From Glaciihabitans arcticus (lineage in GTDB: Bacteria > Actinomycetota > Actinomycetes > Actinomycetales > Microbacteriaceae): DNA of 64,000 nt. Position numbers and translations under genes: made by a program. Positions within the stretch are counted from its first letter, which is position 1. Each line of letters starts with the position of its first letter. Positions 56,132-63,937 of the stretch are shown piece after piece. Location: contig NZ_SISG01000001.1 in NCBI RefSeq assembly GCF_004310685.1, positions 2,232,001 to 2,296,000 on the forward strand, read 5' to 3'. The notes under the pieces were generated by a model, which saw nothing but the letters and a program-made list of their open reading frames with translations, was not told the origin of the DNA and made no database searches.

Positions 56132-56882
56132 CGAACCCCCAGGTCTGCAGCAGCTCCTGGCCCTCGGGCGAAAGCACCCACGCGACGAACGCATCGGCGG
56201 CTTCCGCGTTCTGCGAGTCGGCGAGCGTCGCGATCGGGTAGAGGTTCACGGCCTCGCTCGCTTCGGAGAACTCGATGCCGAGCACGGCGTCACCGGCGGC
56301 GAGCACATCGGTCTTGTAGACCAGGCCGGCGTCGACCTCGCCGAGCTCGACCTTGGTCAGCACGGCCTTGACGTCCTGCTCGTAGGTGTCGGGGGTGATC
56401 GTCAGGCCGGTTGCGTCGAGCACCGTGACGGTCGCGGCTCCGCACGGCACCTCGGCAGCGCAGAAGGCCACCTTCAGGTCGGCGTTCTCGAGGTCGGCGA
56501 GCGCCTTCACACCGGCCGGGTTGTCGGTCGGCACGGCGAGTTCGAGGATGTTGGAGACGAAATGGGTGGGGTCGCTCGCAAGCGACGCGTCGACGACGGT
56601 CGCCATGGTGGCGGGGCTGGCGGCGGCGAACACGTCGACCGGGGCGCCCTGCACGATCTGCTCGGCGAGCGCCGAACTGCCGCCGAAGTTGAAGGTGATC
56701 GCAACGTCGGGGTGCGCCTTCACAAACTCGCTCTTGAGCTGCTCGAACGACTCCGTGAGCGATGCGGCGGCGAACACGGTGATGCTGCCGCTCAGGGTGT
56801 CCTCCGACGCGGCCGGAGCGGGCTCCGCCGGCGCGCAGCCGGCTAGCGCGAGCACGGCGGCTACCGCGAGCACCCTTCTCAT
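56121..56882 (-). CDS. modA: Molybdate-binding lipoprotein
   Basis: 253 residues. Lipobox ALAGC; FAAASLTESFEQL, NFGGSSALAEQI and GAPVDVFAAAS are the classical ModA oxyanion-binding segments. Overlaps both the HTH gene upstream and modB downstream, so the transport operon is tightly coupled. Confidence 0.95.
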   Translation of the reverse strand: MRRVLAVAAVLALAGCAPAEPAPAASEDTLSGSITVFAAASLTESFEQLKSEFVKAHPDVAITFNFGGSSALAEQIVQGAPVDVFAAASPATMATVVDASLASDPTHFVSNILELAVPTDNPAGVKALADLENADLKVAFCAAEVPCGAATVTVLDATGLTITPDTYEQDVKAVLTKVELGEVDAGLVYKTDVLAAGDAVLGIEFSEASEAVNLYPIATLADSQNAEAADAFVAWVLSPEGQELLQTWGFGAP

Positions 56883-57277
56883 GGGATCTCGATGACGACG
56901 TTGGTGGCTTTGACGCTCGCGGTTGCGAGCGATCCGGGTTCGAGGCCGAGCTCGTCGGCGGCTTCGCGGCTCATCAGCGACACGATGCGGAACGGTCCGG
57001 CCTGCATGTCGACCCGCGCCATCACGCCGTCCTTCGTCACTTTCGTGACGATTCCGGTGATGCGATTGCGTGCAGAGGCGCGGGACGACGGGAACGCCGT
57101 GGAGAGTGCGGATTCGGCGGCGAGCTCCTGCGCGAGCGAGGCGAGTTCGGCGCCCCTGATCACCGAACGCCCGTGCACTTTGTGCAGGGTGAGCCGACCG
57201 GCCTCCGACCAGCGACGCACGGTGTCGTCACTCACTCCCAGCAGCGCGGCTGCTTCGGTTACTCGGAAATCCGTCAT
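56879..57277 (-). CDS. HTH-TOBE (Mop-like) molybdate-responsive regulator
   Basis: 132 residues: an excisionase/MerR-type helix-turn-helix (FRVTEAAALLGVSDDTVRRWSEAGRL) followed by a single TOBE/Mop domain (SARNRITGIVTKVTKDGVMARVDMQAGP...). This architecture is typical of actinobacterial regulators that sense molybdate, a functional analogue of ModE. First gene of the modABC transcript. TAAGAT lies six nt before ATG 57277 (leaderless). The target is likely the shared 97-base region with moeB. Confidence 0.9.
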   Translation of the reverse strand: MTDFRVTEAAALLGVSDDTVRRWSEAGRLTLHKVHGRSVIRGAELASLAQELAAESALSTAFPSSRASARNRITGIVTKVTKDGVMARVDMQAGPFRIVSLMSREAADELGLEPGSLATASVKATNVVIEIP

Positions 57278-57283
57278 GCGTCG

Positions 57284-57368
57284 ATCTTATTGCCGCCTGT
57301 GCGGGTCATTCCACGCGATTATGGCGCGGATGCGGAACTCTCAGCCGTGCGGCGCGACCTGCGACAAT
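57284..57368. promoter_or_regulatory. Divergent promoter region between the mod and moe/moa operons
   Basis: Minus-strand -10 TAAGAT (57289-57284) and plus-strand -10 GACAAT (57363-57368) are each six nt from their ATG. About 70 bases lie between them and could hold the binding site of the HTH-TOBE regulator; I see no clean long palindrome. Confidence 0.6.
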
Positions 57369-57374
57369 GGCGAC

Positions 57375-58448
57375 ATGGAGTCGGACACCGCGCGCTACGC
57401 GAGACAGGTCGCGCTCCCCGGCTTCGGGAGCGGGGCGCAGCAGGCGCTCGGGGCATCCCGCGTGCTCGTCATCGGAGCGGGCGGGCTGGGCAGCACGGTC
57501 ATCCCCGCGCTGGTCGCGGCCGGTGTCGGTTCGCTGACTGTTGTGGATGACGATTCCGTCGAGCTCAGCAACCTGCACCGCCAGTACGTGCACTCCACGG
57601 CCGACGTCGGCCGCAACAAAGCGGAGTCGGCGAGCGCGCGGGCGCTGCAGATCGCTCCGGCCGTGATGACCCCGGTTGGCGAACGTCTAACCGCCGCCAA
57701 CGCTCTCCCCCTGTTCGCCGACCACGACCTCGTCATCGACGGCAGCGACAACTTCGTCACCCGCTACCTCGTGGCCGACGCGGCCGAGCTGAGTGGCATC
57801 CCCGTCGTGTGGGGCGCCGTCTCGCAATACGGTGGGCAGCTCAGCGTCACGACGCCCGGCGGCCCCGGCTACCGCGACCTGTTTCCCGCACCGCCCTCTC
57901 CCGGCTCGGTGCTCTCCTGCGAAGAGGGCGGCGTCTTTCCCGCGACGGTCGCCGTGATCGGCGCGCTCATGGCCGGTGAGGCGCTCAAACTGCTCACTGG
58001 AGTCGGCTCACCGCTCGTCGGGCGCGTCACCGCCTACGACGCGCTGGGCGGGAGCTTTCGGGAGCTCCAGTTCGGCCCCGATCCGCAGCGCTCGGCCGTG
58101 ACAGCCCTCGTGGACTATGAGGCGTTCTGCGGGGTCGAGAAGCGGTCGACCGATGTTTCGGCGCGTGAGTTGAGCGGGATGCATCCGCTCATCATCGACG
58201 TGCGGGAGGCCTGGGAGGCGGAGATCGCGGCGCTGCCGGACAGCCTGCTCATCCCCCTCGGATCACTCGAGTCGGTCGCCCCGACCCTCGACCCCCACGC
58301 CGACATCGTGCTCGTCTGCCACCACGGCATACGGTCGGCGCAGGCGCTCGGCCTGCTGCAGTCGCTCGGCTTCAATCGTGCACGGCACCTCACCGGCGGC
58401 ATCGACGCGTGGGCTCGCGAGATCGACCCGACCATGGCGAGGTACTGA
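57375..58448 (+). CDS. moeB: MoeB-type sulfur-carrier adenylyltransferase with rhodanese domain
   Basis: 357 residues. ThiF/E1 domain: SRVLVIGAGGLGSTVIPAL, DDDSVELSNLHRQ and DGSDNFVTRYLV; the zinc-binding CxxC pairs usual in MoeB are absent. C-terminal rhodanese domain ends in VLVCHHGIRSAQA with the active Cys. It adenylates MoaD and can transfer sulfur to its C-terminal glycine. GACAAT lies six nt before ATG 57375; leaderless first gene of the molybdopterin operon. Confidence 0.93.
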   Translation: MESDTARYARQVALPGFGSGAQQALGASRVLVIGAGGLGSTVIPALVAAGVGSLTVVDDDSVELSNLHRQYVHSTADVGRNKAESASARALQIAPAVMTPVGERLTAANALPLFADHDLVIDGSDNFVTRYLVADAAELSGIPVVWGAVSQYGGQLSVTTPGGPGYRDLFPAPPSPGSVLSCEEGGVFPATVAVIGALMAGEALKLLTGVGSPLVGRVTAYDALGGSFRELQFGPDPQRSAVTALVDYEAFCGVEKRSTDVSARELSGMHPLIIDVREAWEAEIAALPDSLLIPLGSLESVAPTLDPHADIVLVCHHGIRSAQALGLLQSLGFNRARHLTGGIDAWAREIDPTMARY

Positions 58449-59638
58449 TGCACCGCATTCCCGTCGACGAGTACGTCGCGATCGTGGCCAACCACCTGCG
58501 CGACGCCCTCGCCCCGCGCACCGAGACCGTCGCCCTCGGAAAAGCGCTCGGTCGCGTCACCGTCGCCCAGGTGCTCTCGCCCGTCGACCTGCCCCTGTTC
58601 CGCAACTCGCAGATGGACGGCTTCGCAGTTCGTGCCCGGGATGTCGCGAGCCCCCCGGTCACCCTCCCGATCGCAGGCATCATCGCCGCGGGGGCCGCCG
58701 AGCCGACCAGCCTGCCCGCCGGGGCCGCGATGCAGATCATGACCGGCGCGGTCATCCCCGAAGGGTCGGATGCGGTGGTGCCCGTCGAGGACACGACCAG
58801 CACCGGCGCGACGGTCACCGTTCTGAAGAGTCGAGCCCAGGGTGAGTTCGTGCGCGAGGCCGGCAGCGACGCGCGCATCGGCGACACACTTCTGCCCGCG
58901 GGGCTCACGCTCGCGCCGAGGCACCTCGCCGTGCTCGCGGCGGCCGGGATCGCGAGCGTCGACGTGCGTGCCCTTCCCAGGATCGCCGTCGTCACCACCG
59001 GTGCCGAGCTCATCGCGCCGGGCGTCGAGCCGCTCCTCGGCCAGCTCTTCGATGCGAACGGTGTTGCCCTCGCGGCGCTCGTCGAGTCCAGCGGCGCGGT
59101 CGTCAGCGCGCTCGTGCGCAACGACGACGACGTGGTCGCCTCGCTCGACCTCGCGCTGCGCGAGGCTGCCGTCGACACGGATCTCATCCTCACCTCCGGC
59201 GGCATCTCGATGGGCGAGTTCGAGGTGGTGCGCGAACTTCTCGAACCGTTGGGCGCGACGGTCGGCACGATCGCCATGCAGCCCGGCGGCCCACAGCTGC
59301 TCGGGGCGTTCCACGGCATTCCCGTGATCGGTTTTCCCGGCAACCCGGTCAGCACGCAGATCTCGTTCGAGGTGCTGGTCGCGCCGCTGCTGCGTGCGGC
59401 AGCGGGACGCGCGCCTGCCGAGAAGAGGCATCACACGGTGGAGACGGCGATCGACTCGGTCCCCGGCAAGCGGCAGTTCCTGCGCGGGCGCATCACCGAC
59501 GGCAACGCGGTGAGCATTGTGTCGGGACCGGGGTCGCACCTGGTCGCGGGGCTCGCGGCATCCGACGTTCTGATCGACATCCCGGCCGAGACCACACGTG
59601 TCGAAGCGGGCGACACAGTGGAGACCTGGACCCTATGA
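58448..59638 (+). CDS. moeA: Molybdopterin molybdenumtransferase
   Basis: 396 residues. FRNSQMDGFAVRA, GAVIPEGSDAVVPVEDT, and TSGGISMGEFEVVRELL are conserved MoeA segments; GFPGNPVSTQISFEVLV completes the domain III motif. MoeA inserts molybdate into adenylylated molybdopterin. ATG shares a base with the moeB stop (TGATG at 58446-58450). Confidence 0.95.
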   Translation: MHRIPVDEYVAIVANHLRDALAPRTETVALGKALGRVTVAQVLSPVDLPLFRNSQMDGFAVRARDVASPPVTLPIAGIIAAGAAEPTSLPAGAAMQIMTGAVIPEGSDAVVPVEDTTSTGATVTVLKSRAQGEFVREAGSDARIGDTLLPAGLTLAPRHLAVLAAAGIASVDVRALPRIAVVTTGAELIAPGVEPLLGQLFDANGVALAALVESSGAVVSALVRNDDDVVASLDLALREAAVDTDLILTSGGISMGEFEVVRELLEPLGATVGTIAMQPGGPQLLGAFHGIPVIGFPGNPVSTQISFEVLVAPLLRAAAGRAPAEKRHHTVETAIDSVPGKRQFLRGRITDGNAVSIVSGPGSHLVAGLAASDVLIDIPAETTRVEAGDTVETWTL

Positions 59639-60594
59639 GCGAACTCAGCCACCTGGACTCCGACGGCCGCGCGCGGATGGTCGACGTCGGCGGCAAGGCC
59701 GTGACCCACCGCACGGCGACCGCGAGTGGACGCCTCGTCACCAGGCCCGACGTCATCGCCCTCGTGCGAGCGGACGACCTGCCCAAGGCCGACGTGCTGG
59801 CCACGGCGCGGATCGCGGGCATCGCGGGGGCGAAGCGCACAAGCGACCTCATCCCGCTCTGTCACCAACTGCCGCTGAGTTCGGTGAAGGTCGACTTCGA
59901 CTTCGGCGAGGACTCGATCGGCATCACCGTGACCGCCCGCACCACCGGGCAGACCGGTGTGGAGATGGAGGCGCTCACCGGCGTCGCCATCGCCGGTCTC
60001 ACCCTGCACGACATGATCAAGGCCGTCGACCCGGCAGCCGTGCTCACCGACGTGAGGCTCGACGACAAGACCGGCGGCAAGCGCGGGCACTGGACGCGCG
60101 AGGAATCCACCGAGGTGCGCCCCGCGACCGCCGCGGTGCTCGTCGCCTCGACCGCTGGAGCTGCAGGCACACGTGTCGATACGACCGGCCCGACGATCCG
60201 CGACTGGCTGATTGCGCGCGGCTACGCGGTCGACGAGGTGGCCATCGTGGCCGACGCCGACGTCGCCGCCGGGCTCGCGAGCCTGCTCGCTGCAGCACCC
60301 GCCGTGATCATCACGACCGGCGGCACCGGCATGAGCCCCACCGACCGCACCCCCGAAGCGACGCTTGCCGTGATCGACCGGGAAGTGCCCGGAATCGCCG
60401 AGGCCATCCGCGCGCGCGGCCTGCTGAAGACCCCGAAGGCTGCACTCAGCCGTGGAGTCGTCGGCACGGCCAACGGCACCGTGATCGTCAACCTGCCCGG
60501 ATCGACCGGGGGCGTCTCCGACGGCCTCGAAGTGCTCACCGACGTGCTCGAACACCTCGTGGCGCAGGTCGCCGGTGGCGGTACGCATGCCTGA
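59635..60594 (+). CDS. moaC: Bifunctional MoaC-MogA/MoaB fusion
   Basis: 319 residues. The N-terminal 158 are MoaC: MVDVGGKAVTHRTATASG, IPLCHQLPLSSV and GVEMEALTGVAIAGLTLHDMIKA, and convert the radical-SAM product of MoaA into cyclic pyranopterin phosphate. The rest is a MogA/MoaB adenylyltransferase: TTGGTGMSPTDRTPEAT and LPGSTGGVSDGLEVL. Such fusions occur across Actinobacteria. Overlaps moeA by four bases. Confidence 0.95.
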   Translation: MSELSHLDSDGRARMVDVGGKAVTHRTATASGRLVTRPDVIALVRADDLPKADVLATARIAGIAGAKRTSDLIPLCHQLPLSSVKVDFDFGEDSIGITVTARTTGQTGVEMEALTGVAIAGLTLHDMIKAVDPAAVLTDVRLDDKTGGKRGHWTREESTEVRPATAAVLVASTAGAAGTRVDTTGPTIRDWLIARGYAVDEVAIVADADVAAGLASLLAAAPAVIITTGGTGMSPTDRTPEATLAVIDREVPGIAEAIRARGLLKTPKAALSRGVVGTANGTVIVNLPGSTGGVSDGLEVLTDVLEHLVAQVAGGGTHA

Positions 60595-61000
60595 CGTGCT
60601 CGCGATCGTGACGACCGATGTTCTGGATGCCGCTGCGCTCGAGCACTTCGTAGCCTCCGACGAGAACGGCGCTCTCGTGACGTTCCGCGGCATCATCCGC
60701 AACCACGATCACGGTTCGGCGGTCTCCTCCCTCGAGTACTCGGCTCACCCGGAAGCCCAGCGCTTCCTCCACGAGGCATGCGCAGCGATCGCGAGCGAGA
60801 CAGGGCTGCGGGTCGCGGCCGCCCATCGCATCGGCACCCTGGGCATCGGCGACGTCGCCCTGGTCGCGACGGTCGCCGCCGCTCACCGGGGCGAGGCGTT
60901 CGCCGCCTCCGAGCGCCTCGTCGACCTGATCAAGCAGACGGTGCCGATCTGGAAGCGCCAGCACCTCGCCGACGGCGCCACCGAGTGGGTCGGGCTCTAG
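60587..61000 (+). CDS. moaE: Molybdopterin synthase large subunit
   Basis: 137 residues. GALVTFRGIIRNHDHGSAVSSLEY and AAHRIGTLGIGDVALV, then KQTVPIWKRQ with the catalytic lysine. Together with MoaD it adds the dithiolene sulfurs. ATG 60587 overlaps the previous stop by eight bases; GTG 60575 is also possible. Confidence 0.93.
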   Translation: MPDVLAIVTTDVLDAAALEHFVASDENGALVTFRGIIRNHDHGSAVSSLEYSAHPEAQRFLHEACAAIASETGLRVAAAHRIGTLGIGDVALVATVAAAHRGEAFAASERLVDLIKQTVPIWKRQHLADGATEWVGL

Positions 61001-61025
61001 GCAACTCCTGCACCGCGGCACTAGC

Positions 61026-61042
61026 CTGATCAACAATCAGGT
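61026..61042. promoter_or_regulatory. Small inverted repeat before the Mo oxidoreductase gene
   Basis: CCTGAT, CAACA, ATCAGG, directly before the ribosome-binding site GGGAG. A TAGCCT -10 overlaps its left arm (61023-61028). It could be an operator or a small hairpin limiting translation. Confidence 0.45.
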
Positions 61043-61053
61043 TGGGAGTCGCC

Positions 61054-61647
61054 ATGGCTGGATTCACTCGAGGTTTCTCAGGACGACAGCGCGAGGAGAG
61101 CCCCGAGCTCCCTCCGGGTCAGTTCCTCACCCACGACTTCCCCGTGCTCTCCGCGGGTCCGACGCCCCGCGTCGACCTCGACGAGTGGGAGTTCTCGATC
61201 AACACCGAGACCGGCGAGAAGCACAGCTGGGACTGGGCGGCCCTGCAGGCTCTCGCCATCGATGACGTGAGCACGGACATCCACTGCGTGACGCGCTGGT
61301 CGAAGCTCGGCACGTCATGGCGCGGCGTCTCGCTCGACACCCTCTTCGCCGAGGTGGAGACCTCGTACGACTACACGATGGCGCACTCCTACGGCGGCTA
61401 CACGACGAATGTTCCGCTTGACGACCTGCTCGACGGCAAGGCCTGGATCGCGTTCGAGTTCGACGGAGAGCCACTCGACCCGGAGCACGGCGGGCCGGCG
61501 AGGCTGCTCATCCCGCACCTGTATTTCTGGAAGAGCGCGAAGTGGATTCGCTCGATCGAGATGACGGCGGACGACGACCCCGGGTTCTGGGAGCAGAACG
61601 GGTACCACATCTACGGTGACCCCTGGCAGGAGCAGCGCTATTGGTAG
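61054..61647 (+). CDS. Cytoplasmic molybdopterin-dependent oxidoreductase (sulfite oxidase fold)
   Basis: 197 residues comprising just the Moco-binding domain of the sulfite-oxidase/MsrP family: STDIHCVTRWSKLGTSWRGV supplies the Mo-ligating Cys (C78), and TMAHSYGGYTTNVPLDDLLDG and LDPEHGGPARLLIPHLYFWKSAKW complete the pocket. No Tat or Sec signal, so unlike MsrP it stays in the cytoplasm. It is followed directly by a flavin reductase gene and a DUF6510 gene, which may form its redox chain. Substrate unknown. Confidence 0.88.
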   Translation: MAGFTRGFSGRQREESPELPPGQFLTHDFPVLSAGPTPRVDLDEWEFSINTETGEKHSWDWAALQALAIDDVSTDIHCVTRWSKLGTSWRGVSLDTLFAEVETSYDYTMAHSYGGYTTNVPLDDLLDGKAWIAFEFDGEPLDPEHGGPARLLIPHLYFWKSAKWIRSIEMTADDDPGFWEQNGYHIYGDPWQEQRYW

Positions 61648-62360
61648 TGGGCCGCTGGAAGTCGGGCCGGGTTGTGAGCACCCGCGAGGAGACGCCGAGC
61701 GGCCGCAGCATCGTGCTCGACGTGCCCGGCTGGGGCGGCAACATCGCCGGCCAGCACGTGGACGTGCGACTGACCGCTGAGGACGGCTACACCGCCACCC
61801 GGTCGTATTCGATCGCGAGCGCCGATGGCAGTGACCGTATCGAGCTGGCCGTCGACCGGCTGCCCGACGGCGAGGTGTCGCCATTTCTCGTCGACGTGCT
61901 CGCGGTCGGCGACGAGCTCGAGGTGCGCGGACCGCTCGGCGGCTGGTTCGTCTGGAAGCCCGAGCAGACCGAACCGGTGCAACTGATCGCCGGCGGTTCG
62001 GGCATCGTTCCGATCGTGGCGATGATCCGCGCGCACGCCGCGGCTGGCAGTAGGGCCCGGTTCGAGCTGCTCTACTCGGTGCGCACGCCGAGCGACGTGT
62101 TCTTCGCGAGCGAGCTCGAGGGGCTCACCACGACCTACGGACGCACCACCGTCTATACCCGCGAAGTGCCGACTGGATGGCCCGTGCTCCCCGGTCGCGT
62201 CACGCGCGAGGTTCTGGCCGAGCACACGATCCCCGCGTCCGAGAGGCCGAGCGTCTTCGTGTGCGGACCCACCGGATTCGTCGAAGCCATCGCGGACTGG
62301 CTCGTGGAGCTCGGACACGACCCCGCCCGCGTCAAGACCGAGCGTTTCGGAGGAACCTGA
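61641..62360 (+). CDS. FNR-type flavin reductase lacking a 2Fe-2S domain
   Basis: 239 residues. FAD-binding RSYSIASA, NAD-binding IAGGSGIVPIVAMI and C-terminal VFVCGPTGFVEAI are typical of ferredoxin-reductase-like enzymes, but the plant-type ferredoxin domain usual for phthalate-dioxygenase-type reductases is missing. TTG 61641, with GGAG eight bases before it, is the best start; GTG 61647 is possible. It probably passes electrons between NAD(P)H and its operon neighbours. Confidence 0.88.
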   Translation: MVVGRWKSGRVVSTREETPSGRSIVLDVPGWGGNIAGQHVDVRLTAEDGYTATRSYSIASADGSDRIELAVDRLPDGEVSPFLVDVLAVGDELEVRGPLGGWFVWKPEQTEPVQLIAGGSGIVPIVAMIRAHAAAGSRARFELLYSVRTPSDVFFASELEGLTTTYGRTTVYTREVPTGWPVLPGRVTREVLAEHTIPASERPSVFVCGPTGFVEAIADWLVELGHDPARVKTERFGGT

Positions 62361-62611
62361 TGACTCATGTTGATGGCAACGTGCTCGCCGGCACCCTGTC
62401 GGAGATCTTCGAGCAGGACATGACGACCGCTGCGGGCGAGTGCGCAGGCTGCGGCCACACCGCCGAGCTTGCGGTCGCTCTCGTCTACCTTAGCGGCGCG
62501 GGCACCGTGGTGCGCTGCTCGACTTGCGGTGATGTGCTGTTCACCATCATCGACGTGGACGGCCACCCGCGCATCAACCTGAGCGGTGTCGCGCTGCTGC
62601 GGATGCCCTAG
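62360..62611 (+). CDS. DUF6510 protein with two CxxCG knuckles
   Basis: 83 residues. Two knuckles, C28-x2-C31-G and C53-x2-C56-G, are 25 apart, the layout of a zinc ribbon or a rubredoxin-like iron site. The protein is otherwise small and soluble. Start ATG shares a base with the reductase stop (TGATG). It always follows the pair here as the third gene; it may be an electron carrier or a structural zinc protein. Its stop shares four bases with moaD (CTAG). Confidence 0.85.
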   Translation: MTHVDGNVLAGTLSEIFEQDMTTAAGECAGCGHTAELAVALVYLSGAGTVVRCSTCGDVLFTIIDVDGHPRINLSGVALLRMP

Positions 62612-62847
62612 CCTCCGGCGAAGGGCGGGAGCACGTCGACGCGGTGCCCGAGCGCACGGGCGTCATCCCGACTCACCACACCGTCGACGAGGAAGGATCC
62701 GGAGGCGAGGACGCGCTGCATGGGCTCGCCGTACGCATCCTTCAGAATCGTTCGAAGCTCGCCGACCGTGGTCGCCGATAGCGTCTCCTCCTCGGTGCCG
62801 GCGGCCTCTGCTGCAGCGGCGAAGTAGCGCACGAGAACCTCAGCCAC
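62608..62847 (-). CDS. moaD: Molybdopterin synthase sulfur carrier subunit
   Basis: 79 residues, a beta-grasp ubiquitin-like protein ending in the required Gly-Gly (PPFAGG), which is adenylated by MoeB and thiocarboxylated. GTG 62847 overlaps the moaA stop by eight bases, so it is coupled to moaA. Confidence 0.93.
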   Translation of the reverse strand: MAEVLVRYFAAAAEAAGTEEETLSATTVGELRTILKDAYGEPMQRVLASGSFLVDGVVSRDDARALGHRVDVLPPFAGG

Positions 62848-63907
62848 CGATCGCACCCATGCTGCGGATGGGCCGCACGAAGTCGGCGCGCTCCATGCCG
62901 TGACCGGCCTGCTTGCCCCACATGGCGGCGCGCCACCAGTCGGCGATGGTCTCGTCGTCGGCACCGCCGCGCATCAGACCGCGCATGTCGGTCTCGTCGT
63001 CGCCGAACAGGCAGGAGCGCACGGTGCCCTCAGCGGTCAGGCGGGTGCGATCGCAGGCTGAGCAGAAGGAGCGAGTGACCGAGGCAATGATGCCGACTGT
63101 CTGCGGGCCACCGTTCACAAGCCACTCTTCGGCCGGGGCCGAGGGGTCTTCGCGGCTCGGAGAGCTCACATCGAAGCGAGCGCCGAGCACGTCGAGCAAC
63201 TCGGCCGCGTCCACCATGTTGTCGCGCGCCCAGGCTTCGTCGGCGTCGAGCGGCATCTGCTCGATGAAGCGCAAGCGGCAGTTGTTGGCGAGCGACCACT
63301 CGAGCAATTCGGCGGCACCGGCGAGGGTGTCGCGCATCAGCACGGCGTTGATCTTGAGGGGGGTGAGCCCGGCCTCCTGTGCGGCGCGGATGCCGAGGAA
63401 CACCGCGGGCAGCCGGTCGCGACGAGTGAGGCGCGCGTAGTGGTCGCGGTCGACGGTGTCGAGGGAGATATTGATACGCGTGAGGCCGGCGGCCACGAGC
63501 TCGTCGATGCGCTTGTCGAGGCCGATACCGTTCGTCGTCATCGAGATCGATGCGCCCTCGGCGACCGCGGAGCTCAGCCCGATGATCTCTGCGAGGTCGG
63601 CGCGCATCAGCGGTTCGCCGCCGGTGAAGCGCACGTCGGTGATGCCCAGGTCGCGCACGCCGATGCCCACGAGTCGGGCGATCTCGGGAGCGGTCAGCAG
63701 GTTCTCGCGCGGAATGTTCGGCAGCCCCGCCTCGGGCATGCAGTAGGTGCACCGCAGCGAGCACTTCTCGGTGATCGAGACCCGCAGGTCGTGGGCCGTT
63801 CGGCCGAACTGGTCGATCAGGCCGGGCGAATGCGGGCGCCCGAGAGCCTGCGGCCGGGCAGCGGGGTCACGCCTGGCGCTCGGGATCCCCAGCGAGAGAC
63901 GCGTCAT
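62840..63907 (-). CDS. moaA: GTP 3',8-cyclase (radical SAM)
   Basis: 355 residues. CSLRCTYC (C49, C53, C56) binds the SAM 4Fe-4S cluster; FTGGEPL is the SAM-binding GGEP motif; the C-terminal [10 protein letters not shown] ... SCLFG binds the second cluster, and the protein ends in GG as MoaA should. It starts the molybdopterin pathway from GTP. The first 28 residues are longer than usual and poorly conserved. TACAGT lies six nt before ATG 63907 (leaderless). Confidence 0.95.
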   Translation of the reverse strand: MTRLSLGIPSARRDPAARPQALGRPHSPGLIDQFGRTAHDLRVSITEKCSLRCTYCMPEAGLPNIPRENLLTAPEIARLVGIGVRDLGITDVRFTGGEPLMRADLAEIIGLSSAVAEGASISMTTNGIGLDKRIDELVAAGLTRINISLDTVDRDHYARLTRRDRLPAVFLGIRAAQEAGLTPLKINAVLMRDTLAGAAELLEWSLANNCRLRFIEQMPLDADEAWARDNMVDAAELLDVLGARFDVSSPSREDPSAPAEEWLVNGGPQTVGIIASVTRSFCSACDRTRLTAEGTVRSCLFGDDETDMRGLMRGGADDETIADWWRAAMWGKQAGHGMERADFVRPIRSMGAIGG

Positions 63908-63913
63908 CGCTTC

Positions 63914-63931
63914 ACTGTACCTTGCTACCGT
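63914..63931. promoter_or_regulatory. Back-to-back -10 elements of two leaderless genes
   Basis: TACAGT on the minus strand (63919-63914), six nt from the moaA ATG, and TACCGT on the plus strand (63926-63931), six nt from ATG 63938. The two genes share a 30-base promoter region. Confidence 0.65.
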
Positions 63932-63937
63932 TGTGAC

